Assembly: GCF_947179165.1 (NCBI RefSeq)
Contig: NC_077238.1
Span: forward strand, 77,467,757 to 77,531,756
DNA: 64,000 nt
Source of the DNA: Solanum dulcamara
Taxonomy: Eukaryota; Streptophyta; Magnoliopsida; Solanales; Solanaceae
Direction: 5' to 3'
Part shown: piece after piece, positions 11,215 through 23,530 of the stretch
Numbering within the stretch: the stretch's first letter is position 1
Layout: each line of letters begins with the position of its first letter
Notes under the pieces: model-generated
What the model was told of the DNA's origin: nothing
Database searches by the model: none
The model's input: the letters and a program-made list of their open reading frames with translations, nothing else
Program-made: the position numbers and the translations under genes

Positions 11215-12896
11215 GATGTAATCCTACACGTGGAGATCTGAAAAGGAATACATGGACCTTATCCCTATTTTGCAAATCAAATAAAAAATTATTTCCAATA
11301 AATCATTGGCTCAAAATTACTCTAGCCCAAGGAAATATGTCCTCCCTAAATTGGCCCCTTTTTATTTTACAAATGAGAAAGCCTAGATACTTACCACTCG
11401 CTAATTTCCATGTTTTGGAAGTCTCTAATGAAAGCTAAATCTTGTTGATTTAACTTGGATAAATATAATTATCTCGACAAAGACAAAATGTCCCTTCATA
11501 TAACAACATTAATCATTAAACAATTTATGCCTTTCTAATTGTCTTGTGACTGTAAAAGTTAGTGATGTATAAGTTGATCCTTGTTTGTTTAATTTTTTTC
11601 TAGAAAACTATTTTCTATTCCTCTTTGCTTTTGACAATGTCCACCAACATCCACGAGTGAGATTTGAGGAGTGTGGTATGTACACAGTCTTATTCTTATT
11701 TTAAAAAGATAAAAGGGCTACTTACAATAAATCGACAATTTAAATAAAATATATCAAAAATCAAATAATTAAGTAATTAATTTGCTTACCAGTAGGTGGA
11801 TTTTTCAAAGTGAATATAAATAAATAATGTTGTCTTCCATTGGAAGATTAATTAATGAAAGCAAAGTCTCCACTCACCAATCTATTTTTTTCCCCTTCTA
11901 AGTATATATACCGTTAGTTGTTAACGAATCATTGACACTTATCAAGAGCTTAATCTGGCCACACAGGAAAAAAAAATTGCATTACATATTTTGAATATAT
12001 ATTTTTGGTAATGCATCTTGGTGGTATTTAATTAATTAATTTAGACTTTTATAGTAAGATGACACACACAAATATGTGTGTGTGTTAAAACCATTAGTTT
12101 TGGATAAAAAAGTGAAATGACATATTCTATCTTGTTAATTGATAAACTGTCAACTTGATTGTTTAATTAGTTTTGTGTTAGTAAGTCACTAACTCTAACA
12201 AAAAAAAAAACTCTAACAATTCAGTTAAGTGGTGCAACCGGCCATAATTAAAATTAATTGTGGTTACAATTATTAATTATTATTATCTACACAATTTGTT
12301 TCATTTTCTGAGAATAACATAAGCCTTAATGAGGAAATCCCACTCAACAGAGAACAAAACTTCTTTTAAAAAAACATTATTTAGTTTTTTATATAATTAA
12401 GTGCTGTAGTTTGGTTTTCATATATATCCAAAGCTTGTAGTTAATTCATTTTTTAATGTGTGTGTACTATGATGCTAAGTTCCTAATACAATCTTTTATT
12501 TGTAGCCAATGGAATTATCGGCCTATCTTGATAATTAATTCCTTAGATTGGGAAGTCTCTAGGGAAAATTCTTCAATGATTTTGGAAACAGAAAGTCTGA
12601 AATCAAAGAAGAGTCGTTGATATGATGACTAATTAATCTGAGTACCCTTGGGCACTGTTGAAGATTTGCTTTAAAATTATTAAAATAATTAGTCCTTTTA
12701 ATTAGAAATTGAATTCAATTTGAATTTTAAGTATTATATTATAGATTTAGGAGTTTGGTATTTTAAGTAGATTATTCATTATTTTACTTATTTTTAGGTT
12801 TAGAAGTTAGTAATTTTATTATAAATTTTATTTTTAGACGGCAGTAATTAAAAATATATCGATTTCAACTTCAATTTATACCTTTTCTTTCTTGTT
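11215..12896. other. Intergenic stretch, no gene seen
   Basis: AT-rich. It holds a perfect short palindrome of CA/TG repeats near 12060-12087 ('acacacacaaatatgtgtgt'), a fragment resembling a TS SINE near 11665-11710, and two blocks (about 11483-11520 and 11995-12065) that resemble 17636-17680 and 20004-20070, traces of older local duplication. Confidence 0.45.
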
Positions 12897-12901
12897 ATTA
12901 T

Positions 12902-14629
12902 CACGACCTCGATTAGTCGTGACTGACACCCACACTAACCCTTCAGTGGGAGAACCATCCTTACAGCTCAAGCCATCACACTTGTAAGATATAACAGTTA
13001 AAGATTTTGCGGAAGCAGGAATAAATCAAGAAATAATACTGAGTCCCATAAACTCAGAAAATAATCTAAACAACAAACTAAAAATGCGAAAATATCCTAG
13101 GAACTGAAAGTCGTTCGTACCAAAACTCTAACCAACTATCAACATAAGAAGGGGAACACCCCCAAAATGAAGTCATAATACTAAAACAATGTTTGAAATT
13201 TAGTCCTAGAAAAAGGAGTAGAACAAAGAAGAGTCCACGGTAGCTTGAAATAAACAACTCACCCTTGAACTCGAACAAGCCTCACTCTTTTAAACGAGGT
13301 CTTTCCGCAACTGGTTGAATATACCCTTTACTCAAAAAAGGCAGAGCAAGTGTAGTATCAGTAAACAAAACCAACAGTATATTGGTAGGATCATGCGGTT
13401 AGCCAGTACGCGGATCATGCACAAGTAAATTCATCATAACAAGCATACACATATACAAAATAAGTCAACCAATCTCATCTTCAACCATATTCAGCAAGAT
13501 CACAATTCAATATCTCCAACATGCTATTACTTCACACAAGGGTCCTCTCAAGGGACATATAAACAATCAATTTTGTGTCGGATTGTGACACCCGATTCAA
13601 ATATGTGTCGGAACGTGACACTCGATTCAGTTTATGTGTTGGAAGGTGACACCTAATCCAAACATACCACAATCACAAATACATTCAGTATTTACAACAT
13701 TATATTCACCAAGAACGAGTACATCACAAAACAGGCCAGCAAGTGATCATTTCACTCATAATCTAGTATGTTTTCCTATTCATATACACATAGGCATGTA
13801 ATGAAGCAATTTAACAAGTATATGAAACACATACGGGAAACAAGACCATCACCTACCTCAAATTCAAGCTTCAACCACTTTACAGGGCAAAAGCTTTCCC
13901 TTTACCAATTCGTTCCTCTCGTTCTTGGTTTAGAAATAGTAAATACATATAAAGGATCAACATAATGACCTAACTATCATGAAAAATAACATATTTCTCA
14001 TCCTAAGCCAAACCCATGATCCTAACCCCACCTTAGAGCTATTTTCCACTATTAGTTTTTAGTTTAAATCCTCCCCCAATAATTACCGACCATAGCTTCT
14101 AGGTTCTAGGAATCAAATGATGAATTTTAGGAGTAAAATCCTTACCTTAAGCGTGGAAATCCATGGGAAATCGATGGAAATCGCCTCTTCAAGCCTTAGG
14201 AAATGTTTTTGCAGAAATAGACCGTTCTGGAGTTTTTTCCGACTTAAGTCTCAGGACAGATCCCGCGTTGGCTGGTTGTACGGCAGAGAGCTCGGAGTTT
14301 GAGCTCCAAGTTCCCATTTCACAACACACCACTTTCCTAAGACGTTTTAAAATATACCCTTCACGCCAAATTCAATTCTGAAAGTTTTACTCGCCCGAAT
14401 GCGATTTTGCGAAGCCATAAATGCTCCGTGTCGCCTTGGCTATCAACTTATCCAAATAAATCAGAGATTTAATCTTCCACCATTCACGCGATCACCCTGG
14501 ATCTCACCTAACTCAGAATTCGTCTAAGTCTGGCCTAGGCTAAATTTTTCCGAAGTTACTACCCGAAGTTTTCTGACCCGAAATTCTTCCCCATTGGCCT
14601 ATTCCTAACGACAGGGACAAGTCGTTACA
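12902..14629 (-). mobile_element. Solo LTR related to the 48001-57311 chromovirus
   Basis: Flanked by a perfect 5-bp duplication attat (12897-12901 and 14630-14634). On the minus strand it begins tgtaacgacttg and ends with gtcgtg followed by one changed base, the same termini as the LTR at 48001-50071 (TGTAACGACC...GTCGTGACA). Near 13570-13660 it carries three copies of a 'gtgtcggaacgtgacac'-type hairpin unit, matching the three units at 49343-49435 in the intact LTR. No internal region remains, so it probably arose by LTR-LTR recombination. The overlapping frames at 14117-14381 are not supported as genes. Confidence 0.75.
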
Positions 14630-15100
14630 ATTATTTAATTTTTTTAAATATTTTTGTTCTTTTCCTACAAATTCTTCTTTTTTAAAACCAAACAGGCACA
14701 ATTTTGATATTCACCTCATCAATGACTTTACCATGATCATGGCTTTGGCAATCGCCAGAGAATAAGAGGGGTCTTTGGAATAATGTCGACAATAAGTTCT
14801 GGGGTCATAAGACTGGTGATGGCTTAATTATTTGAGTCCACCATGAGTCAGGGGATCAACTCTCTTGGCACAACTAGTTAACAGAATGTTCAAGTTAGAC
14901 GCAAAAGGTAAAATGATACACAATGTTTACGTGAAAACCTCCTAGCTCAAGGAAGCAAAAAAATCACTACCTGTGCCATAAGATTTCACCAGCAACGTCA
15001 CTAACCAACAAGCCAAGTTTCTAATTACAACCTCTTGCAATCTAGGAATTAAACTCTTAATCCCCTTCCCTTTGTAACACCTCTATTACAAGACAAACTA

Positions 15101-15185
15101 AACAATAACTCTATTGCCCACTACACCAACTAACTCTAGTTTATATATACTTCAACAATACACCATAACTAACTCTAGCCACAAC
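15101..15185. repeat. Direct repeat flanking a MITE, left copy
   Basis: Matches 15467-15543: both read 'aataactct.tt.cccacta' then 'caccaacta.ctctagtt' and finish with 'aactctagccacaac'. Confidence 0.6.
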
Positions 15186-15188
15186 TAA

Positions 15189-15465
15189 TAGCCTGTTAGG
15201 CTTAACATATCTAAAAGTACTTATAAACTGAAAGTAGCTTATAAGTCAAAAAAATAAGTTGGGCTACCCCAACTAATTTTTTTGGGCTTATAAGTTGTTT
15301 AGCTTATAAACTGTTTTAGATAAGCTAAGCCAAACAAACGCAATTAGTTTTGGGGGCTTATTTTAAGCACAAAATAATTTAAAATTGGCTAGCCAAACAC
15401 TCAAAAAAGTTGTAAACAACTTGTAAATTGTTTTCAGCAACTTATAAGCCAATCCAAACGGGCTC
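15189..15465. mobile_element. Harbinger/Tourist-like MITE, degenerate left end
   Basis: The right end 'aagccaatccaaacgggctc' is identical to that of the element at 21922-22303. The left end is degraded (tagcctgttaggctta). The flanking trinucleotide taa (15186-15188 and 15466-15468) fits the 3-bp TTA/TAA target duplication of PIF/Harbinger elements. Confidence 0.65.
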
Positions 15466-15466
15466 T

Positions 15467-15543
15467 AAGCAATAACTCTGTTACCCACTACACCAACTAC
15501 CTCTAGTTGATATAGACTTTAACGGCTAACTCTAGCCACAACA
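15467..15543. repeat. Direct repeat flanking a MITE, right copy
   Basis: Partner of 15101-15185, on the other side of the MITE. Confidence 0.6.
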
Positions 15544-16452
15544 CACTCCGGCTACCTCTAGTCAATAACTCAAATCTAAAAAGATAAAAGAAGAAACGAT
15601 CTACTATACTTTATAACATAGGAGTGGATTTACAATATAAAAACACAAGATACAAAACTCAAAACCCTCGTGTTCTATTATTTGTTGTGCTAAATTACAT
15701 TACTAAGATCAAACTTTATCTGGTGACACTGTCAGTCATCAACATCGGATCTTAGGCTCATTTCTTTTACTTTACTATTTTGATTCAATGTCATATTCAT
15801 TATTTCTTTTATCTTGTTCACATTAATTAACCATGTTACAATATACAAATCACATATTTGGTCATCTCCGATAGTTAGTCTAACCCTTTTCCCACAACAT
15901 TCCATTCGAAGTAGTCGAAAAAGTTACATGTTCTTAAGCCACATTTATAAACTCAACATGTACCGCATTAAGGGTAAATAATTTCAAAATCCAGTGTTCG
16001 TTGCACTCCATATTTTTTTTTTATATTTTTTGGATAATGGCGGTATCCCCGCCGAACGCATTTTGATTATTTCATTAAAGATACTTGCCCAACAAGACTT
16101 AGGGTGATGAGAAGAAACCACCTAATAAATTTTTTATTGTTTTCAACTAAAATTTGCATTGGTGAGACATTATTATGGCCATATAATATAAAGTGACTGC
16201 AAAAATTTGGACTTCTTTTTTAAAATTAGTAAAAGGGCTCATATAATTAATAATACCATATATTTTTTTTTTAATAATACCATATATAAGCATGCACAAG
16301 TTAGGTGAATGCTTCACCGCAGCTTGGCAGACAGGAAACCTTACAACAAGCTAAAGAAAAAAGAGAGAAATTAGAAGGGGGAAAAGAACACTAGAAACAT
16401 GTACATTGTTTGACATACCCCCTTGCTATATATTGTGCAGAGTCCAAAATTA

Positions 16453-16671
16453 CTACTCTTTATTTTCACTTAAGTTCTCATTAAAAGCAAATCCACCAGG
16501 GTAAATTTTCTTACCCTTAATACGTTTACCATCCGCGGTCAATTTTTTCACCGTACCACCCTCATTATTACTACTTCGACCATTTTCCTCCTCTGTTATC
16601 CTCTTCAATTTCTCTTTAAGGCGCTTTTGTTGTACGTGAAGATGTGCATAGTTTACTCCCATGGACGCCAT
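16453..16671 (-). CDS. Small lysine-rich protein, family member B (72 aa, unknown function)
   Basis: An intact paralogue of 1296-1514 with the same length and start. The two proteins agree over most residues. Differences cluster in the charged middle (KLKRITEEE against KSKKMEEK) and at the C terminus, while the block KGKKIYPGGF is unchanged. That pattern, conserved blocks around a variable linker, suggests selection on a protein rather than chance. The single cysteine of member A (KRCKGKK) is isoleucine here, so no disulfide is conserved. I do not recognise the family. The cell compartment is inferred to be cytosol or nucleus from the lack of targeting signals and the high lysine content. Confidence 0.62.
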   Translation of the reverse strand: MASMGVNYAHLHVQQKRLKEKLKRITEEENGRSSNNEGGTVKKLTADGKRIKGKKIYPGGFAFNENLSENKE

Positions 16672-16771
16672 AATTGAAATTTTATCCTAAGAGAAAAATT
16701 AATATTGCTAAGTGTTTGATATGTGTATTTGCAATTGCTTGATGTTTGAGTAAACTATAGAGTACTAGGGA

Positions 16772-16778
16772 ATTTATA
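16772..16778 (-). promoter_or_regulatory. TATA box of small gene B
   Basis: Minus-strand 'cctctataaattccc', about 100 bp upstream of the ATG at 16671, at the same spacing as in member A. Confidence 0.6.
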
Positions 16779-16799
16779 GAGGAAATTCCTTGCATTTGT

Positions 16800-18640
16800 A
16801 ACCAATCAATGACTATTTTTTTTCCTTTTTTGTGTGTGTGTGACTTAATTAGCTAGTGGTGACTATTAGGCTACAAAATTATTTAATTAGGACGGTGTAG
16901 AACAAAAATTAAAGACATAAATGGAAGTGGAGATTACACTTATAACAAGGGATAAAGTTGTTATCTTTTATTAATTAGGCGGTTTAATTAACCACTATTA
17001 GCAAACTAAAGTTAGATGTTAGTGGAGTACTTAGCTGTCAGCCTTCTCTAAGTAAGAAATTTAATTAACAACTTAGATAATGCTTTCATTACATAATGAA
17101 ATGATGCAATTCAAATATGGTTGTTTTCTCCAAGTGATATGTATCACTGTATTTCAATATACCACACTTATATTTACGCTAAAATACAGTGATATACAAG
17201 GGTTTGTTGTATGCGTCTTTAACAGCATAGACTATAGGTTGTGTAGATCGGGGTCAACTTCCTCTTCTTCTCGATAAAGATAAAACTAGCTAGAAAGTTA
17301 TTAATTTATGTTCAAATTTATAAAGATGTCATTTTTTCTAATGAATTAATAGACGAATTGAAAAAGGAATAGGTTAACATAAGCGGAAACATTGGGAATA
17401 ATAATTATTTATTTTAAAACTATTATATTATAATTCTTACTAGTTTTCAAACATGTAAATAATTTGTATAAGTTTAAACACTCATTTATCCAACTTTTTA
17501 TAAGTGCCTTAACTAGTATTGGCTCCAAGAATAGAGCCATAAATCAGTACATGATCAAATAGTCATCAAACCAATGAAAACCACACCTTTTTAAAAAAAA
17601 ATAATCCAAATTAAGTATATAAAAAAATCCCCACTAAGGTAAAATGTCCCTTCATACAACAACATTAAGCTATAAAATATTCTTTATGCTTGCTCATTGA
17701 GATTCTTCACAATTTGAACTCTTTTATTTAAATATGGGCTATAGGCAACTCTCAAGTGGAATATGAGCAGAGATTACTGTTTGTTGGATGGAGTAAAATT
17801 TGATTGATGAGATGACTAGACATGTTATTTAACTTGACCTCAGTTGCAACCAACTTGTAGGAGTGATTGAATTCCAATATAGCAGCTTATTTCAACTCTC
17901 AAATCTCTTAAAGGCTCAATCATTCTTGGAATGACTTCTCTAATTGGCACATCTAACCTAAATTTGATGAGTTTGTGAGTTTGACGCATCTTGATCTTTT
18001 CCGATTATATATCTCAGGCCAAATTTCGTTTGAAATCTCTCATCTTTATTACGAAACACAAGTGGAAGGAGGACATTTTAAAACATTTGAAATAAGTTAA
18101 AAGATATTTTAATCCTTTTCCGTTAAAAGTAAAATATTTGGAGTTTGGAAAGTCTAAGAGCAAAGAGGAATTTCAAATTGTGTACCATGTATCTTATTAT
18201 TCTTATCTATGTTTAAGATTTTTTTTTCTTTTTTATGACTTGACAAATTAATTAAGTTTGTATCAATATACCTGAGTTTTATTAGCTTAATATATTTTTT
18301 TTCTTGAGGTAGTTCATTAATTCATGATGAGCGTAAATTTAATGTTGAGAGTTATAATTATATATATGTAGAGACTCCGGTTATTGAAATCTTCTAAGAT
18401 TTGTAATATGAGAAAGAAATATTAATGATTTATGGAGACTCGTATATATGAATTTATCCCAATAATTTTGGATGTGAATGTTGACAATATATGTGACTGC
18501 ATCCATTTGGACCTTCTTTTTTTTAATCAACAAAAACTAGGGTTCATATAATTTAATGATACAATATATTAACATACAACAAGCTAGTAAAAAAATTAAA
18601 CAAAAAAAAGATATATGACAAATTAACACATATTTTTACA
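16800..18640. other. AT-rich intergenic stretch, no gene seen
   Basis: Short frames only (for example 17080-17277), with no similarity I can recognise. Near 18490-18530 there is sequence resembling 16190-16220 ('gtgactgca...atttggac.ttcttttt'), the 3' flank of the family members. Confidence 0.45.
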
Positions 18641-18674
18641 TACCACCTTGCTATATTTTTCAGAGTCCAAATTA

Positions 18675-18882
18675 CTATTTATTTTTCACCTTCTCATTGG
18701 ACTCCAATGAAACAAAGACACCAGGGTAAATTTTCTTACCCTTACTATATTTACCATCCGCGATTAATTTTTTCACCGCGTCACCCTCATTTTTACTACT
18801 TCGACCATTTTCTTCCTCCCTTCTCTTTAAGGCGTTTTTGTTGTACATGAAGATGGGCATAATTTACTCCCATGGATGCCAT
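18675..18882 (-). pseudogene. Broken third member of the small lysine-rich family
   Basis: The start is preserved (ATG at 18882, reading MASMGVNYAHLHVQQKRLKEK), as are the downstream blocks (EEENGRSSKNEG, KGKKIYPG). A 14-bp deletion relative to member B, just after the KEK codons, joins them in different frames. Reading from the shared start gives about 28 residues and then a stop. The longest open frame instead begins at an internal out-of-frame ATG (18860) and keeps only the C-terminal part. The end block is also altered (YPGVF in place of YPGGF), as expected after loss of constraint. Confidence 0.65.
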
Positions 18883-18963
18883 AATTTGAAATATTGCTAA
18901 GTATTTGAAATGTATGTTTGCTTAATTTCTTGATGTTTGAGAAAACTATAAAGGAGGGACGGA

Positions 18964-18970
18964 ATTTATA
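18964..18970 (-). promoter_or_regulatory. TATA box of the broken third copy
   Basis: Minus-strand 'cctctataaattcc', about 82 bp upstream of the ATG at 18882. Confidence 0.5.
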
Positions 18971-18999
18971 GAGGAAATTCTTTGCATTAGCAAGCAATT

Positions 19000-20200
19000 A
19001 CTATAGTTTTTTTTTTTTGGATGGATGGTGGCCCTTAGGCTATAGTTATAATAGAATTTAAGTTCAGTGTAGCCTAAAAGTGGATATCTATATATAGCAC
19101 TTAGCTTCTTGAAATATGAAATTTTAATTTTGAGAATAAGTCAGGTTATCTGTTATAACAGGTAATTAGATTAAAAAAAATGTAATAACTTGTTTCACGG
19201 ATTAATAGTCATTGATAAGGTAAAAGAATTTTTTATATAACTTAATCCATTATATTAAGTGGAGGTTACACTAACATTAATGGATAATTAAACCTATCCT
19301 ATGATATGTATATAGCTAGCCGTCTTACTATTAGCAAAAGATTATACCATAGGAATTATCATAATTAATGAAGGGAATGGATAATCCATATAGTTGGACA
19401 ACAAATGTCTTAGCTGCCAACCTTGCCTAAACATTAACAATTTGAATAGTGTTAAATATCCTGCTAAGATAATAGTTAATTTGTTTTGGCTAAAGCACAG
19501 AAAAAAATTATATCATCAATCATAACAATAATTCATAAGGAGTAATGATATGAAGTAGTCTAGACCTAGTTCATCAATTTACACCCACGATGTCAGTTAT
19601 TTTTATTAGAGATTATGAATTATAAACTAACAACAAAAAATACATAATAAAAATAATTAGTTATAATCAATAAAAGAGACCTAGAGTTTTACAACCTCTA
19701 TGTATTCATTCAACTTTGTTGATTAGGAGATTGTGTGTCATTTTCACTCCAAACCTAGACCACAACTCAGCATGGGCTGAGCTAGGAAGGGTTGACGGAA
19801 TTGATCCAAATCTCATTCAGGAGAAAATTGTATTGGTCATGTGTGATTAAAATTATTTTGTTACGTATATATAGTGGATGTTGAACATTCTTTGACTTCT
19901 TCATGTGTCTATTTTTTATAGTTTGAATCACTTAATAAAAAATTTGACTCCGCAATAGCAAACTGATCTCTAAGAGTGAACATGACCCGGACAATGCCTA
20001 AATATATTGGTGGTAATGGATCTTGGTAAGTTTTTAATTAATTCAGATATTTATAGGAAGATGACGTAAGAGATAAAAAATATATATAGAAGCTTGTGAC
20101 CATATAAGCATTTTCTTGGTTAAACTTTATAAATTTTTACAATAACTTCAAGTAGAAGTTCATACCAAATATTTCTATTTTTAGTACAAATAATATTTAC
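19000..20200. other. AT-rich intergenic stretch with a hAT-MITE remnant
   Basis: No gene. Around 19770-19965 a degraded copy of the element seen intact at 29606-29794 can be followed ('atatatagtggatgttgaac', then 'ttgactccgcaatagcaaac'). Confidence 0.45.
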
Positions 20201-20204
20201 CGAT

Positions 20205-20565
20205 CAATCTTGATAGGAAGAAGTGGAGGTCGCGTACTAGGGTAGAAGGCTAATAGGGGTAGAGTGTTGTCTTGCCATGTAGAGGTATAATTTTTGTCAT
20301 AGGACTAGTCGTGCCCTTATAGATTTTGCCATATGTTGTTTATTGCATTTCGATTATCATATTATATTTTTATTGTTGCTACTGTTTTCTCTCTTATGCT
20401 TTCGCCATTGTTTTCTTTTTCTTTTTCTTTTTTCTGGGTTTGATATACTTAAGTCGGAGGCCTTTTGGATACAACCTCTCTACCTCCACAAAGTAGTGGT
20501 AAAGTCTGCGTACACTCTACCCTCTCCAAATATCACTTTGTGGAATTTCGCTGAATATGTTGTTC
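20205..20565 (+). mobile_element. TS-type SINE (probable, degraded)
   Basis: The phrases 'ggaggtcgcgtactagggta', 'cctctctacctccacaaagt' and 'ggtaaagtctgcgtacactc', ending in 'gaatatgttgttct', match my recollection of the Solanaceae TS SINE with its GTT-rich 3' end. An internal T/C-rich region has expanded. The 89-codon frame overlapping it (20343-20612) is a by-product. Confidence 0.6.
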
Positions 20566-21921
20566 TACTAATCACTTTTGACTTAATTTTAAAAAAAAAA
20601 TTATTATCATGAAATTTAATGATAATATTTTGATCTATATAATTTGAAACTTCGTAACATTGACTATTAAATAATTATATGGATTGAAAAATGACTATTT
20701 ATAAATTTATGCTTCCTTCACCGTCACTATAGGCCCAACCAGGAGCATCTCCATGTGATCAGTTTAGGCTATAAATACTTCTTGAGTAAATCAACATTCT
20801 TATGAGAAACTATTAAATCACCGTCCAAAATTTTGTAAGTTATCACAAATATTAAACGATAGTTTAATGCTTTGTTTGTAAGTTTGAGAAATATATCAGC
20901 AAATATTAGTTTAAAGTCAGACGTTAATCAAGAAACGCTAATATTTTATCTGTAAATTGAAGAAATATATAAGCAAATATTAGACGGATAATTGAGACAT
21001 TGTTGAACAATATATTTGAACGACAGTCTATGTATTATTTTGTAACTGACATGACATTAGATTTTAAAAAATGTTGCAATAACATCCTAAAAATAGAAGT
21101 TTCAAATTTTAAAATAATGTATGGTGTTCTTTACTAAAAATAAATAAAGTAAAATAATAGCTAATGCCAAACGCGTCCATGGTTTCAATAATGTGAAGTG
21201 AAGGAATAAACAACAACTTCCATTAAATAAATTATTCTCATGGTTTTAGCTCACAAAAAGGGCAAAAAAAAAGGTGATTTACTTATAACTTTTTTTTTGT
21301 CTTTGGTAATTTAATACAAAAAAATTATTTAAAAATTATTTATATATAATTTAGACAAAAATAAACTGGTGAAGAATTTCATCCAAGTAATTTCAGAGCC
21401 TGTTTGCCCAAATGGTTGAGAGGCAAAAAATTTTTTTTTTTTTTTTTTTTGAAAAATTGAAATCTCAATGTTTTGATCAATTAGAAAAATTTCTTTTAAA
21501 TACATACACAAGCAGATTTATATATATTGACTAAAAATTTGTAATATGTATTTTAAACTTAAGTAAAAGTAAAAACTTAAATATATTATTTCATTAATAA
21601 ATATTTAAAATAATCTTAACATATAGTAAAGGTGCATTGATTTCTCTCTCTTTTCATAATTTGACTTTCAAACGTATTTTTAAAATAAAATTTGTCATAC
21701 ACTTATCAAAATCATTTTTCAAATAAAATAGCAAAATATAAATTATAATTTTTTCTGAAGTGTTTTTTAAAAAAAGAAGCTATTTTAATTTTAAAAAATA
21801 TTTCTTAAAATAAGTAATTTTTAATTGGTGGACCAAAAAATTCTTAGTGAAACACACGTGTTGAATGTGTACCTCGAAATGTGGAAGCTACATTTTCTAT
21901 AATTGATGGTTTGCCTACTTA
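20566..21921. other. AT-rich intergenic stretch, no gene seen
   Basis: Low complexity. It contains an uninterrupted run of 20 T at 21431-21450 next to a short tRNA-like phrase (about 21396-21425), too little to call a SINE. Confidence 0.45.
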
Positions 21922-22303
21922 GAGCCCGTTTGGATTGGCTTAAAAAAAGTAACTTTTATGTATGAAGTGCTTTTAGAACTTTGAAGTGCTTAAAGTTATT
22001 TTTATAAATAAGCAGTTGAGTGTTTGGATAAAAGTGCTTATGATGTGAATTTTAGGGTTAAAAGAAAAAAAAAAGGTAGTTTGAAAATTTAGTTAAAATA
22101 TAAGGGATATAAAAGTAATTTTCATGGTCAAAGAAAATGACTTTAAGCACTTTGGAAAAAAAAAGTTAGGAATCCTAACTTTTCATTTTTGACTGACTTT
22201 AAGAACTTTATGGCTTAAAGTCAGCATTAGGCAAACACGTCCAAAAGTTAAAAAGGGGCTTTAAGTTGGTTTTGACCAACTTAAAGCCAATCCAAACGGG
22301 CTC
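21922..22303. mobile_element. Harbinger/Tourist-like MITE, intact
   Basis: Perfect 20-bp terminal inverted repeats, gagcccgtttggattggctt at the left and its reverse complement at the right, flanked by the 3-bp duplication tta (21919-21921 and 22304-22306). The length is 382 bp with no coding capacity. Terminal repeats plus a TTA target fit the PIF/Harbinger group. Confidence 0.85.
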
Positions 22304-22319
22304 TTAATCATAGAGTTTA

Positions 22320-23430
22320 GGCCCACAATTTGTTGCAACATTTCTTTTTTTAGGACATTTGTTATTTTCGTTAAATTAGGTTACGATCTTAAATTACTTT
22401 AAAAGGCTAGATCAAAGGAAGTGTACGTAATTATACATTGAGTTTTGTTTTGACATTGTGTTAAATTAGATTTTAAATCTAATTCACACCGAAATTCTGT
22501 TCATTCTCCCACGTGAAATATTTGATTTCATTCATCAGCAAATAAATATTCACCATTAGCTAGTTCATGCATGTATATATTGTTGGGTTTAATTCTTTAA
22601 AGGCTAAGCTTTAAGGATCATGAGGTATAATGTGAATTAGAGGGAAATAAGATGGAGGGAAAAAGAACGTTCATTTCTCCTTCATCGGTGATGAAGAGGA
22701 GATTTTTTGTGCTTTTAAGTAAACACACTCCTTTTAGTTATTAAAAGATTGAGAAGAGAGACTTCTCTCGAGCCGGTGTCGTTGCTTGCTTGACTTTGAA
22801 AAATGATGTGATTGTCCAAAAAATTATTTTTTGTTTTCACTAATTCCCTAATATTAATTTACTAATTCGCCGAACTATTTAAAATTTGCAGGAAAGAACC
22901 TGTTCCTTTTAACAAAAAGTTACCTCTCTTCAAAGGAAAGTTACCTCCCTTCCCTTGCTTTCACACCTATTGATGACTACAAAATTTTAGAGGTTTTGCC
23001 TCATTTGATACACTGAAAAACGAAATATTCTAGTTCCTAAAAACAGACAGAATTCAAACTTTATTTCTCCTTTTCTTCGAATAAAAATTTCAAGAAAAAA
23101 ATAAGTAATGTCGTGTGATATACTCCAATTGTTGAGTTCACTGAAGTTCTACAAATTTAATTGTCAGTATTGCAGAATAGTGAATGGTGTTCCATTTCAT
23201 CTAAAGAAAATTAATTCAAGCTATAGGCAAATCTAAAGGAATTAAATTTTGTAGAAAAATAATATTTTTCTGTGGCTTTGAAACAATTTTAAAAAAAAAT
23301 ATCTTTTTATTTCTGACTATTATATTTGTATTGCAGGAATGACATGATCTATTAAAATATCAAGTTCATGGTTTACATTGTCTTTGGGTGAGGGTGGGGG
23401 CCTCCTTCCCTTTTCACCTTTATTTGAAGA
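22320..23430. other. Upstream region of the HIPP gene
   Basis: No gene seen. It presumably holds the promoter of the downstream gene; apart from its TATA box I see no sure element. Confidence 0.4.
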
Positions 23431-23437
23431 AAATGCC

Positions 23438-23445
23438 TATATAAG
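23438..23445 (+). promoter_or_regulatory. TATA box of the HIPP gene
   Basis: tatataag, 93 bp upstream of the ATG at 23531, which leaves room for a short leader of about 60 bp. Confidence 0.6.
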
Positions 23446-23530
23446 AAGTAGACAAGATACTATCATATTGGAAGCAAAAAATAAAAAATAATAATAAAGA
23501 CTTCATAAACTAAACTAGCAAAAAGAAAAT

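Larger units (their letters stand above)
14635..16290. other. Intergenic, repeat-derived, no gene seen
   Basis: Contains one Harbinger-like MITE (15189-15465) between two copies of a short direct repeat. The rest shows no recognisable gene; 14700-15100 has the composition of retroelement DNA but no identifiable ends. Confidence 0.45.

Noticed and set aside
12060..12087. Regulatory palindrome of CA/TG repeats
   Set aside because: A simple-sequence repeat that happens to be symmetrical, with no gene nearby.
14117..14381. Two overlapping plus-strand frames of 61 and 72 codons
   Set aside because: Both lie inside the solo LTR 12902-14629 and read unrelated proteins from the same bases.
21396..21450. 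SINE ending in a T-run
   Set aside because: Only a short tRNA-like phrase precedes the 20 T. There is no body and no target duplication.
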